A DNA stretch of 64,000 nucleotides from Marinibacterium profundimaris (GTDB taxonomy: Bacteria; Pseudomonadota; Alphaproteobacteria; Rhodobacterales; Rhodobacteraceae): positions 186,001 through 250,000 of the forward strand of contig NZ_AQQR01000001.1 in NCBI RefSeq assembly GCF_002210095.1, given 5' to 3'. The position numbers and the translations under genes are program-made. Below are positions 47,459 to 56,897 of the stretch, in pieces. The notes under the pieces were generated by a model that saw only the letters and a list, made by a program, of their open reading frames with translations, did no database searches and had not been told where the DNA came from. Position 1 is the stretch's first letter. The number at the start of each line of letters is the position of its first letter.

Positions 47459-48679
47459 TCATTCGGCGCTGGCCTGTACCGCGCTCCGGGCCAGCGCAGC
47501 AACCAGATCCGTCCGAGTGACAATGCCAACGATCTTCCCGTATTCGAGCACCGGAACCGCGTCGGTATCTCCCTCGGCCATCATTGGCAGCAAGGCCCCG
47601 ATCGGGGTGTCGGCGGTGGCTCGGGGGCCGGCGACGCTCATGATATCGGCGGCCGACACCGGTCTGTCCCGGTCCCGGTCCACCAACCGGCGGAATGCGG
47701 CGCCAAAGCCGCGGTCGAGGCGCAGGGCATCATCGCGCGCCTGGCTGATAAGGTGCATCTGGAAGATCACGCCAAGGAAGGTCTGATCTGCCCCGACAAC
47801 CGGCAGCGATGTGAAACGATGGTGCCGGAACAGATCTGCGATCTCGCCAAGCGGGGTTTCAAGGGTGACCGTGACGAGGCCGCGCGACATGATATCCTGC
47901 GCGGTCAACGGACCCGAAGACTGAGCCGCAACCTGAAGCTCGGCCGCTCCGATCAGCCGGGCCAGATCCTCGACACCGAGGTTGAACGACTGGCGATAGC
48001 GTTCGAGGAGCCCGGTCAGATCCTCTTCGGAAAGGCCGAGGCGCTCGATCGGATTGCGATCTCTTGTCCCGTGGCTGCTCGGAGTGTCGAACTGCCGAAA
48101 CGGGTAGTGGCGCCCTGTCAGCCGCGCATATCCTGTTGCCAGGACGACCAGCGCTACTGTCCCGACCGCGATGGGCGTCAGGGCGAACCAGAACCCCAGA
48201 TGCGCGATCGCGTCGGGGGACATGGCCGCGGTCATGGCCACGGCCCCGGCGGGCGGATGGATCGCGCGGCACAGGATGGTCGCCGTGATGGCAAGCCCTA
48301 CGGCAAGGGCGATGCGCAAGGCGGGGTCCGTCACGACAAGGCAGGCCGCCACCCCGACCAGGGCCGCGACGGTATTGCCGACAATCGCCGACCAAGGCTG
48401 TGCCAGAGGGCTGTTCGGAACGGCGAAGAGCAGAACCGAGGAGGCGCCGAAGGGGGCCACGAGGTAGAGACCGAGATCCAGGTCCACGGCGGGTGACAAG
48501 AGGAACAATCCGGTCAGCGCCAATCCGACCAGGGCGCCAAGCCCCGCGCGCAGCGCTTCCCAGGCTGGAACGCGGGCCACCGCCGGGCCAAGTGATCTCA
48601 GAATGTACAATGCGATGCCCCAACAGAAGAGTTTGCCGAAATTTTCATCGGTTTGAAGAGAGGTCAAGCCGCAGAGCAC
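47459..48679 (-). CDS. HPP family membrane protein with CBS domain pair
   Basis: A protein of up to 406 residues. The N-terminal half has four to five membrane helices with the HPP signature (RAIHPPAGAVAMTAAM) and the upstream segment VAPFGASSVLLFAVP. The C-terminal half has two CBS domains (MSRGLVTVTLETPLGEIADLF and MSVAGPRATADTPIGALL), which usually bind adenine nucleotides. HPP proteins have been linked to nitrite or anion transport in some organisms; the role here is unknown. The frame opens at a GTG at 48679; a TTG at 48610 fits family starts better. It is the only intact cargo gene of the decayed element. Confidence 0.8.
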   Translation of the reverse strand: MLCGLTSLQTDENFGKLFCWGIALYILRSLGPAVARVPAWEALRAGLGALVGLALTGLFLLSPAVDLDLGLYLVAPFGASSVLLFAVPNSPLAQPWSAIVGNTVAALVGVAACLVVTDPALRIALAVGLAITATILCRAIHPPAGAVAMTAAMSPDAIAHLGFWFALTPIAVGTVALVVLATGYARLTGRHYPFRQFDTPSSHGTRDRNPIERLGLSEEDLTGLLERYRQSFNLGVEDLARLIGAAELQVAAQSSGPLTAQDIMSRGLVTVTLETPLGEIADLFRHHRFTSLPVVGADQTFLGVIFQMHLISQARDDALRLDRGFGAAFRRLVDRDRDRPVSAADIMSVAGPRATADTPIGALLPMMAEGDTDAVPVLEYGKIVGIVTRTDLVAALARSAVQASAE

Positions 48680-48742
48680 ATGAAGAAACCATCAGCCATT
48701 GTCAGACCCATTTCGATAGTGAGCGGGCGTAGCACAGCCGTC

Positions 48743-48766
48743 TGAATAGCCCCGTGTATCGTGGAC
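48743..48766 (+). repeat. probable left inverted repeat of an IS3-type element
   Basis: TGAATAGCCCCGTGTATCGT and the next bases lie about 35 bases before the orfA start, as expected for an IS3-family end. No matching right end was found. Confidence 0.45.
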
Positions 48767-48798
48767 GCCTTCTTCGCTAATTTTGAGGCAAGGAGGCC

Positions 48799-48945
48799 AT
48801 GATGAGCAGCAGCAAGTTCAGCGATGAGTTCAAGCGGGACGCGGTCGCGCAGATCACCGAGCGGGGCTACCCGGTCAGGGAAGTGTCGGAGCGTTTGGGG
48901 GTCAGCGCGTATTCGCTCTACGCCTGGAAGAAGAAGTTCGCGACT
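48799..48945 (+). pseudogene. IS3-type orfA, truncated
   Basis: The frame begins after AAGGAGG and encodes SSSKFSDEFKRDAVAQITER and SERLGVSAYSLYAWKKKF, the helix-turn-helix part of an IS3-family OrfA. After about 49 codons the sequence switches to inverted orfB material. Confidence 0.85.
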
Positions 48946-49213
48946 GGGTGTCGACTACCGTCAGGATGCGGAGCTTCTTGCCCATGGCGAGCTGGTCGCG
49001 GACGAAATCCATTGCCCAGACTTCGTTCGGACCCACCGCCTCCTGGCCATCTTCCCGAAGCTTTGCCTTCACCCCGCGCTTCGGGTGCTTGTTGCGCAAC
49101 TGATGACCTAACTCGTTGTAGATCCTACGGGTCTTCTTCACGTTGATCACCCATCCTTCCCGTCGCAGCAGGACATGCACGCGGCGATAGCCATGGGACG
49201 CGTTGATCGTCAG
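48944..49213 (-). pseudogene. IS3-type orfB fragment, inverted relative to orfA
   Basis: The reverse strand encodes HGYRRVHVLLRREGWVINVK, RRIYNELGHQLRNKHPKR and EVWAMDFVRDQLAMGKKLR, ending TVVDTQS. This is the middle of an IS3 OrfB (rve integrase core) and includes one catalytic Asp of the DDE triad. Both ends are missing. It faces orfA, so the insertion sequence has been rearranged. Confidence 0.85.
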
Positions 49214-50028
49214 CTATTACCGCAGCCCCCACTTTAGGAAAACTGTCCTCGGGGACGCGGGCCAATTATCGGCGCCACTGCGAGGCAATCCATAAAAAGA
49301 ACGTCAGAAAGGATATGCGCGGGTTTCGCCGCAAGCACGCGATCGCCGCGCGGGATGCGCTTGCAGACACGTGGTCGAAAGCGAATGAGCGCGTGGCCGT
49401 GTTGTCGGTCCTGTGGCGCCATGGAGTCGATCTGGAATGGATCGATCTGAACCCTGTGATGGATATCGAGAAGCTGACCGGCGGCGATTACGAACCATGG
49501 CCGGAGGCGAAGCTGCAAGCATTTGAGAACGCCGCCGAGGGCATTGCTCGAACGGCGTTCAAACTGGGCATAGGGACCGGTGAGCGGACCGGGGATTGCT
49601 GCGCTATGGCATGGGACGATTTCGACGGGGAATACATCTGCGTTGTGCAGGAAAAGACCGGCGCCCGCGTCTGGATCTACTGCCCGGCCAGACTGCGTTC
49701 ATACCTCGCCGCATTGCCCCGCGCGGGCCGCTATATACTCTCCAGGAACCTCACGCAGCCTTTGGGCAAGCGCGCTGTTCAACGGGCCGTGGCAAAAGTC
49801 AGGGAGGTCATCGGGGTAAAGGATGGGATGGACAGGCTGGTGCCGCATGGCTGGCGCTACACTGCCGCTGTTCAGCTTGCCGAGGCGGGATGCAGCGATG
49901 CCGAGATCCAATCCGTCACGGGACACAAGACGCTAGCGATGGTTGCGAAGTATCGGGCGCGAGCGAACCAGAAGGCTGCATCTAAGAGGGCCCAGCAGCG
50001 CCGGGAACGAAACAAGGACGGAACGTGA
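49214..50028 (+). pseudogene. tyrosine recombinase (integrase), N-terminally truncated
   Basis: The frame is open from the IS junction and encodes the end of the core-binding domain (GTRANYRRHCEAIHKKN) and a full catalytic domain. Catalytic residues are visible: Arg in GERTGDCC, HGWR, GHKT and the Tyr in MVAKYRA. The normal N-terminus is missing, replaced by IS3 sequence, and there is no ribosome site at the first internal ATG (49315). It points toward the tRNA-Leu gene 84 bases away, as island integrases do. It is probably inactive. Confidence 0.85.
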
Positions 50029-50111
50029 AACTGCGAAAAAAGTGCGAAACCTGCCGGCGCCAGCCGAAGGTGGCGCGGCGCATCTGTGCAAAAATGGAAG
50101 TGGTTTCAACA

Positions 50112-50196
50112 TGGTGCGGGTGAAGGGACTTGAACCCCCACGCCTTGCGGCGCCAGAACCTAAATCTGGTGCGTCTACCAATTCCGCCACACCCGC
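50112..50196 (-). tRNA. tRNA-Leu (anticodon UAG)
   Basis: On the reverse strand the acceptor stem GCGGGTG pairs with CACCCGC, the CCA end is encoded, the anticodon stem CCAGA/TCTGG encloses TTTAGGT (anticodon TAG), and a long variable arm marks tRNA-Leu. The T loop is normal (GGTTCAAGTCC). The gene is intact and serves as the attR side of the integrated element. Confidence 0.95.
50113..50164 (-). repeat. attR-like direct repeat within tRNA-Leu
   Basis: This is the second copy of the 52-bp repeat, overlapping the tRNA 3' half. The two copies bound about 3.07 kb. Confidence 0.9.
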
Positions 50197-50368
50197 ACAG
50201 CGGCCCGAACGCGGGACGCCGGGGGTGATTACCAAGGCTCGGCGAGGGATGCGAGGGAAAATCGGCACAGACCCCGGCGAAGCACGGCCGATCTTTGGAA
50301 AGTGCAGGACTTTGACCGGCGCTTGTCCTAGTGTCGAAAGGACAAATCGGCAGTGGACGAGGCCAGAG

Positions 50369-50872
50369 ATGTATCCCGACCGGATCGGGCCGACGGAGGG
50401 CGGTGCGCCGCTTTCGAGCCCACCAGATCTGACCTATCCGCTTGCCGCCGGCGCGCCGAGGCTCATGGCGGGGACCGGGGTGTGGACCCTGGACGGGGTG
50501 ATGCCGGTGGAATACCTCTGCGCCGGCGACCGGATCGTGACGCGCGGCCGTGGCTACCTGCGCCTGCGCGCGACCGGGATCGTGTCGGCCGTGATACCTC
50601 TGGTCCGCGTGCCGGCCCATGCGCTGGGGCCGCAGCGCCCCGACCGTGACGTGATCCTGCCTGCCGACCAGGCGCTGCACCTGCGCGGAAGCCTGGCGCG
50701 CTCTCTATTCGGAACCGCAACGGCAACGGTTCCCGCCCGCGCGCTGGTGGCGACCGGGCGGGCCGAATTGCGAGGCATGCGGCCGGTCTCGGTCATCCGG
50801 CTGGACCTGGGCACGCCCGACATCCTCTATGCCGCGGGGCTGGAGATCGCCGGCCTGCCCGAGCCGGCCTAG
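50369..50872 (+). CDS. Hint domain-containing protein
   Basis: A protein of 167 residues made almost entirely of a Hint (Hedgehog/intein) fold: AGTGVWTLDGVMPVEYLCAGD near residue 35, then a central VPADQALHLRG-like block (ILPADQALHLRGSLA) and LETPDI-like LGTPDILYAAGLEIAG near the end. Such stand-alone Hint_2 proteins are frequent in Rhodobacteraceae. The catalytic Cys/Ser at the start of a true intein is not evident, so autocleavage is doubtful. The last four bases overlap the end of nnrD on the opposite strand (CTAG serves as stop for both). Confidence 0.8.
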   Translation: MYPDRIGPTEGGAPLSSPPDLTYPLAAGAPRLMAGTGVWTLDGVMPVEYLCAGDRIVTRGRGYLRLRATGIVSAVIPLVRVPAHALGPQRPDRDVILPADQALHLRGSLARSLFGTATATVPARALVATGRAELRGMRPVSVIRLDLGTPDILYAAGLEIAGLPEPA

Positions 50873-51738
50873 AGCCCCAGATCGCGGAAGACACCCGGCA
50901 GCGCCTCGGGCAGATCCTCGGCGATCAGGCCGGGACCGAAGCGGCGCGCCGCCGCGGCATGGAGCCAGGCGCCCGACCACGCCGCGTCCTCGGGGGCGAA
51001 GCCGCGCGCCAGAAGACCGGCGATCAGGCCCGAAAGCACGTCCCCTGCCCCCGCCGTGGCCAGCCAGGGCGCGGCACTGGCGTAGCTTGCGGCATGAAGC
51101 CAGCAGCGCCCGTCCGGCGCGGCGATCACCGTGTCCGGCCCCTTGAACAGGACAACACAGCCCGCGCGGGCCGCGGCGGCGCGGGTGGCATCGGCCCTGG
51201 ACCAGGCCGGCCCCTGGACCGGCGTGTCCGACAGGGGCGCGGCGAGATCGGGAAAGAGCCGCGCGAATTCGCCGCCATGCGGGGTCAGGACGCAGTCCGG
51301 ATGAAGCATGGAGAACAGCGTTTCGGGCGCCTCGGCAAAGGCCGTCAGCGCATCGGCATCCAGCACCGTGGGCCGGCGCGCCGTCTCGGCCAGAGCCGCC
51401 GGCACCAGGTCGCGCGCCCGGTCCAGCCCCAGCCCGGGGCCAAGGCAGAGCGCGTTCAGCCGGCGATCCTTCAGCACCGTATCGAGCGCCACGCCGTCAT
51501 CGATCCGGCGCAGCATCAGCGCGGTGATCTGGGTGGCGATCTCCATCTGCGCCGATCCCGGCGCGCCCAGCGTCACCAGCCCGGCCCCGACGCGCAGCGC
51601 CGCCCTCGCCGCCAGCCGGGCCGCCCCGCTGCGTCCGGCTCCGCCCGACAGCACCAGAGCATGGCCATGGCCGAACTTGTGCGCGCCGCCCTTGGCCAGC
51701 CGCGCCGCCTCCGGAGCGTCGATCAGAGTGATGCTCAT
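50869..51738 (-). CDS. nnrD: ADP-dependent NAD(P)H-hydrate dehydratase
   Basis: NnrD dehydrates damaged NAD(P)HX back to NAD(P)H using ADP. The protein (289 residues) has the ribokinase-like blocks KFGHGHALVLSGG, VLDADALTAF, LTPHGGEFARLF, VVLFKGPDTVIAAPDGR and the glycine-rich end ATAGAGDVLSGLIAGLLA. Its start overlaps nnrE by ATGA (51735-51738). In many bacteria the two activities are fused; here they are separate genes. Confidence 0.93.
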   Translation of the reverse strand: MSITLIDAPEAARLAKGGAHKFGHGHALVLSGGAGRSGAARLAARAALRVGAGLVTLGAPGSAQMEIATQITALMLRRIDDGVALDTVLKDRRLNALCLGPGLGLDRARDLVPAALAETARRPTVLDADALTAFAEAPETLFSMLHPDCVLTPHGGEFARLFPDLAAPLSDTPVQGPAWSRADATRAAAARAGCVVLFKGPDTVIAAPDGRCWLHAASYASAAPWLATAGAGDVLSGLIAGLLARGFAPEDAAWSGAWLHAAAARRFGPGLIAEDLPEALPGVFRDLGL

Positions 51739-52421
51739 AGCCCGATCCCCCGGATGTCGATGGCGCCACAGGCCGCCGGCCCGGACGACAGGAAATGACC
51801 GCATTTCGCCGCGTGGAAAGTGACCGTCAGGTCCGCGTGAAAGACATCCCCCGGCAGATCAATGTCCGGCGGCGCCCCGAGGTAACGCCCGGAATCCGCA
51901 CAAAGACCCGACGGGATATCCACCGCGACCACGCGCGCCCCCTTCGCGCGCCAGGTCTCCATCTGCCCCACCAGCGCCGCCATGCCGTCGACGGGCCGCG
52001 TCAGCCCGGTGCCGAACAGCGCATCGAAGATCAGATCGGGGCACTCGGCCAGCCCAGGCGCCTGGTCCAGTGGCAGGACCGGCCCGATCGCGGCCCAGCG
52101 GGCGTGGTTTGTCTTTGCATCGGGCGGCAACCGCCCGGGATCGCCCATTGCATGAACCTGCACGCGCCAGCCCCGCGCCTCGAGCAGGCGCGCCACCACG
52201 TAGCCGTCGCCGCCGTTGTTTCCCGGCCCGCAAAGCACCAGCGCCATCCGCCCCGGACGGCCCTCGCCCGGCGGCGCCTCCAACGCGGACCAGCGGGCCA
52301 GCGCCGCCTCGACCACGCCGCGCCCGGCCCGTTCCATCAGCTCCAGCCCCGTCACCGCACCGCTGGTGATGGCTCTCTGCTCGGTCTCGCGCATTTCCGC
52401 TGCTGTCAGAAGCGTGTTCAT
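51735..52421 (-). CDS. nnrE: NAD(P)H-hydrate epimerase
   Basis: NnrE interconverts R and S forms of NAD(P)HX for NnrD. The protein (228 residues) shows the YjeF_N features LLTAAEMRETEQRAI, LVLCGPGNNGGDGYVVARLL, DALFGTGLTRPVDG and VAVDIPSGLCADSG. It is first in the nnrE-nnrD operon. Confidence 0.93.
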   Translation of the reverse strand: MNTLLTAAEMRETEQRAITSGAVTGLELMERAGRGVVEAALARWSALEAPPGEGRPGRMALVLCGPGNNGGDGYVVARLLEARGWRVQVHAMGDPGRLPPDAKTNHARWAAIGPVLPLDQAPGLAECPDLIFDALFGTGLTRPVDGMAALVGQMETWRAKGARVVAVDIPSGLCADSGRYLGAPPDIDLPGDVFHADLTVTFHAAKCGHFLSSGPAACGAIDIRGIGL

Positions 52422-52472
52422 TTTCCTCTCGATTTTATTCTGCCCATATTTTAAGCCATCCGCCCAGATTAA

Positions 52473-52922
<450 letters not shown>

Positions 52923-52988
52923 CGAGCCCGGGCCAGCACTGACCAGCCCTGAATTTGCACGACATTCCAAACGAGAGGAACACAGGGA

Positions 52989-54395
52989 ATGAGCAAGGAC
53001 GCAGTTCTTAAGACGATCGCGGACGAGGACGTCGCCTATGTCGACATCCGGTTCACCGATCCGCGTGGCAAGCTGCAGCACGTGACGGTGATGGCCGACC
53101 AGGTGGACGAGGATTTCCTCGACGAGGGCTTCATGTTCGACGGCTCCTCCATCGCGGGCTGGAAATCGATCGAAGCCTCCGACATGAAGCTGATGCCCGA
53201 CACGGAATCGGCCTATATCGACCCGTTCTATGCCGAGAAGACCCTGTGCATCCATTGCTCTGTCGTGGAACCCGACACCGGCGAACCCTACGAGCGTGAC
53301 CCGCGCGGCACCGCCGAGAAGGCCGAGAAGTACCTGATCGAAAGCGGCATCGGCGACAGCGCCTTCATGGGCCCCGAAGCCGAATTCTTCCTGTTCGACG
53401 ACGTCCGCTACTCGGTCGGGATGAACAAGGTCTCCTTCGAGGTCGACGCGACGGACGCGGCATGGAACTCGGACACCGAGTTCGAAACCGGCAACATGGG
53501 CCATCGCCCCGGCATCAAGGGCGGCTACTTCCCGGTCAACCCGACCGACGAAGCGCAGGACCTGCGTTCGGAAATGCTGTCGACGATGAAGCGCCTGGGC
53601 ATGAAGGTCGACAAGCACCACCACGAAGTGGCGTCCTGCCAGCACGAGCTGGGCCTGATCTTCGGCACGGTCACCAAGCAGGCCGACGAGCTTCAGAAGT
53701 ACAAGTACGTCATCCACAACGTTGCCCATGCCTATGGCAAGTCGGCCACCTTCATGCCGAAGCCGATCGCCGGCGACAACGGCACCGGCATGCACGTGAA
53801 CATGTCGATCTGGAAGGACGGCAAGCCGCTCTTTGCAGGTGACAAGTACGCGGATCTCTCGGACGAGGCCCTGTGGTTCATCGGCGGCATCCTGAAGCAC
53901 GCCAAGGCCCTGAACGCCTTTACGAACCCCTCGACCAACTCCTACAAGCGCCTGATCCCGGGCTTCGAAGCCCCCGTTCTGCGCGCCTATTCGGCCCGCA
54001 ACCGGTCGGGCTGCATCCGGATCCCGTGGGCGGAATCGCCGAAGGCCAAGCGCGTCGAGGCCCGTTTCCCCGATCCGTCGGCAAACCCCTACCTGTGCTT
54101 CTCGGCGCTCCTGATGGCCGGCCTCGACGGCATCAAGAACAAGATCGATCCGGGCGAAGCCATGGACAAGAACCTGTACGACCTTCCCCCGGAAGAGCTG
54201 GCAGGTATCCCCACGGTCTGCGGTTCGCTGCGTGAGGCGCTCGAAGAGCTGGAAGCCGACATGGACTTCCTGCTGGCCGGCGACGTCTTCACCAAGGACC
54301 AGATCGAAGGCTACATCGAGCTCAAGATGGAAGAGATCGAAGCCTACGAGCACACGCCGCACCCGGTGGAATACAAGCTTTACTACAGCTGCTGA
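52989..54395 (+). CDS. glnA: glutamine synthetase, type I
   Basis: GlnA makes glutamine from glutamate, ammonia and ATP. The protein (468 residues) has [24 protein letters not shown], the ATP-binding part [20 protein letters not shown], and the adenylylation site Tyr397 in NLYDLPPEE. Adenylylation at this Tyr lowers activity in response to PII. Follows glnB; a rho-independent terminator follows. Confidence 0.97.
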   Translation: MSKDAVLKTIADEDVAYVDIRFTDPRGKLQHVTVMADQVDEDFLDEGFMFDGSSIAGWKSIEASDMKLMPDTESAYIDPFYAEKTLCIHCSVVEPDTGEPYERDPRGTAEKAEKYLIESGIGDSAFMGPEAEFFLFDDVRYSVGMNKVSFEVDATDAAWNSDTEFETGNMGHRPGIKGGYFPVNPTDEAQDLRSEMLSTMKRLGMKVDKHHHEVASCQHELGLIFGTVTKQADELQKYKYVIHNVAHAYGKSATFMPKPIAGDNGTGMHVNMSIWKDGKPLFAGDKYADLSDEALWFIGGILKHAKALNAFTNPSTNSYKRLIPGFEAPVLRAYSARNRSGCIRIPWAESPKAKRVEARFPDPSANPYLCFSALLMAGLDGIKNKIDPGEAMDKNLYDLPPEELAGIPTVCGSLREALEELEADMDFLLAGDVFTKDQIEGYIELKMEEIEAYEHTPHPVEYKLYYSC

Positions 54396-54415
54396 TCCCC
54401 GTCGGGGATCACGGG

Positions 54416-54441
54416 AAGGGCGCCTTTCGGGGCGCCCTTTC
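54416..54441 (+). terminator. rho-independent terminator after glnA
   Basis: AAGGGCGCC and GGCGCCCTT form a 9-bp stem followed by T residues. An extra palindrome GATCCCCG/CGGGGATC lies at the glnA stop (54394-54410). Confidence 0.85.
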
Positions 54442-54552
54442 GCGTTGCGGGGGCCCTTTCCATGCGGCCCCCGTTCCTTTGGACTTGCGCGGCGCATGGC
54501 CTTCGGCTACGTCGCTCGCCTTCTTCCTTCTGACCAGTGAAAGGAGCGGACC

Positions 54553-55797
54553 ATGACAGGCCCCGCGACCTTGGGTATCGACTTCGGCACCTCGAACTCC
54601 GCCGCCGGCATCGCCGTCGACGGCCGGCCCCTCCTGATCGAACTGGAGCCCGGCGAACAGACCCTGCCCACCGCCGTTTTCTTCGAAGAGGACGGCACCG
54701 GCATGGACATCGGCCGCCGTGCGACCCAGGCACTGATCGAGGGCGACGAAGGCCGCTTCATGCGCTCGCTGAAATCCGTGCTGGGCACCGCGCTGATGCA
54801 CGAGGAACGCCGCATCCAGGGCCGGCGGATGACCTTCGTGCATATCATCGCAGGCTTCCTGGCCGAGCTGAAGACCCGGGCCGAGGTGGCCACGGGGCAG
54901 GAATACACCCGCGCACTGTCGGGGCGGCCGGTGCGCTTTCATACCGGCGATGACGCGCGCAACGCCCGGGCCGAGGAGGATCTGCGCGCCTGCTACCTGG
55001 CCGCGGGGTTCGACGAGGTGCGGTTCATGTACGAACCCGAGGCCGCGCTGCGCGCGACGCCGCCCGCGCCCGGCACGGGCCTGATCGTCGATATCGGCGG
55101 CGGCACCTCGGATTTCACCGCCTTCGAACAGGGCGCCAGCGGCGATGCCATGATCCTGGCCAGCCACGGCGTGCGCATCGGCGGCACCGATTTCGACCGC
55201 CGGATCTCGATCGACCATGTCATGCCAGAACTTGGCCGCGGCAGCGCGATCCGCAACACCATGGGCAACGAGACCCTGCCCGCCCCCGCGCGGATCTTCA
55301 ACGACCTGGCCACCTGGGCGATGATCCCCTTTCTTTACACCGCAGACACCCGGCGCATGGCCCGTGAGCTGGCCCATCAGGCGGTCGAACCGCAGAAGCT
55401 GAAGCGGCTGGTCACGGTTCTGGAGGAAGAGCTGGGCCATGATCTTGCCTTTGCGGTCGAGCGCGGGAAGATCGCCGTGAATGCCGGAGAGTCCACGCGG
55501 ATCCTGCTGGACATGGTGGAACGCGGCCTGTCGGTGCCGCTGAGCCCCGAGGCGATGCAGAACGACCTGTCCGAGGCGATGCGCGGCATCGCGGAGGCCG
55601 CGGCCGAGACGCTGCGGCTGGCCCAGATAGCACCGGGGGCGGTGGACCGGATCGTGCTGGTGGGTGGCTCGTCGCTGATGCATGCGGTGCAGGACGCGGT
55701 CGCGCAGGTCTGCCCGAACGCCCGCGTGGACAGCGGCAAGGCGCTGACCGGCGTGGCCGACGGGCTGGCGCTTTCGGCGGATATCGCATTCGCCTGA
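54553..55797 (+). CDS. Hsp70 family protein, YegD type
   Basis: A protein of 414 residues comprising only the actin-like ATPase domain of Hsp70: phosphate 1 motif LGIDFGTSNSA, VDIGGGTSDFTAFE as phosphate 2, and VLVGGSSLMHAVQDA as the adenosine motif. It lacks the substrate-binding domain of DnaK, as in E. coli YegD, and its clients are unknown. It follows glnA but is separated by a terminator. Confidence 0.88.
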   Translation: MTGPATLGIDFGTSNSAAGIAVDGRPLLIELEPGEQTLPTAVFFEEDGTGMDIGRRATQALIEGDEGRFMRSLKSVLGTALMHEERRIQGRRMTFVHIIAGFLAELKTRAEVATGQEYTRALSGRPVRFHTGDDARNARAEEDLRACYLAAGFDEVRFMYEPEAALRATPPAPGTGLIVDIGGGTSDFTAFEQGASGDAMILASHGVRIGGTDFDRRISIDHVMPELGRGSAIRNTMGNETLPAPARIFNDLATWAMIPFLYTADTRRMARELAHQAVEPQKLKRLVTVLEEELGHDLAFAVERGKIAVNAGESTRILLDMVERGLSVPLSPEAMQNDLSEAMRGIAEAAAETLRLAQIAPGAVDRIVLVGGSSLMHAVQDAVAQVCPNARVDSGKALTGVADGLALSADIAFA

Positions 55798-56045
55798 ATA
55801 GGGCCGAAGGGACTTTCGGGGCGTCCACGGGGCTGTGAACATGCGCTTGCGGTGCCTAGGCGACGATTGTTCTAGGTTAACTGCGGTCGTCAGTAACTTG
55901 ATTTTAAGTATATTTCATGCAGATGCCCGACGCCGGACCGGGCCCGCAGTCTTGACGACCTCGTCGGCCCGCACAAATTTCGCTTGGGCGGTCCGGTGAC
56001 CCTGCGATACCGTCGCTTCAAGGACAATTCGTCAAGGATATGGTC

Positions 56046-56846
56046 ATGCGTTTCATTGTTTCCGCCCTTATTGTCAGCCTCTCCGGTCTTTTCGCCGGTG
56101 GCGCCATGGCCCAGAGCTGTGGCAACACCAGCGCCGGGTTCAACGCTTGGAAGACCGATTTCGCCCGCGTGGCCCAGGCCAACGGTGTCCGACAACCCGG
56201 GCTCAACGCCCTGGCGCAATCGCAATATGCCTCGCGCACCATCTCGGCCGACCGCAACCAGAAAAGCTTCCGCTACTCGCTTGAGAAGTTCATGGAGATC
56301 CGCGGCGCCAACGTGATCGCCAGCCAGGGGCGCCAGCGCAAGGCCGCAAACCCGCAATTCTACGCCTCGCTCGAACGGATCTACGGCGTGCCGGCAGGCG
56401 TTCTGATCACGATCCACGGGATGGAAACCGGCTTTGGCCGCTTCATGGGCGACAGTCAGGTCGTCTCGGCCATCGTGACGCTGGCCTATGATTGCCGCCG
56501 CTCCGAATTTTTCATCCCCCATGCCATCGGCGCGCTGAAGCTGGTCGACATGGGCTCGATCTCTCAGCAAACTCTGGGCGCCCGGCACGGAGAGCTGGGG
56601 CACACCCAGTTCCTGCCCGGCAATGCGCTGACCTATGGCGTGGACGGCAACGGCGACGGCAAGGTGGATTTCTACAATCTCAGCGATGCCATGGCCTCGA
56701 CCGCGAATTACCTGCGGCAGAAGGGCTGGCAGCCGGGCCAGGGCTATCAGCAGGGGCAGCCCAACTACCGCGTGCTGCAGGAATGGAACGCGGCCACCGT
56801 CTATCAGCAGACCATCGCCATCGTCGCCGCGCAGATCGACGGCTGA
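56046..56846 (+). CDS. lytic murein transglycosylase, MltB family
   Basis: A protein of 266 residues with a signal peptide (cleavage near GAMAQS). The transglycosylase domain carries the catalytic Glu in IHGMETGFGRFMG, followed by GHTQFLPGNALTYGVDGNGDG. It cleaves glycan strands in the periplasm. The ATG at 56046 has AAGGA seven bases upstream; an ATG six bases earlier is too close to that site. Confidence 0.9.
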   Translation: MRFIVSALIVSLSGLFAGGAMAQSCGNTSAGFNAWKTDFARVAQANGVRQPGLNALAQSQYASRTISADRNQKSFRYSLEKFMEIRGANVIASQGRQRKAANPQFYASLERIYGVPAGVLITIHGMETGFGRFMGDSQVVSAIVTLAYDCRRSEFFIPHAIGALKLVDMGSISQQTLGARHGELGHTQFLPGNALTYGVDGNGDGKVDFYNLSDAMASTANYLRQKGWQPGQGYQQGQPNYRVLQEWNAATVYQQTIAIVAAQIDG

Positions 56847-56897
56847 CGCGATCCGCCAGCCGGGCCCGGGGCTCTAGCCCGTCGTGGGGCCCCCGGC

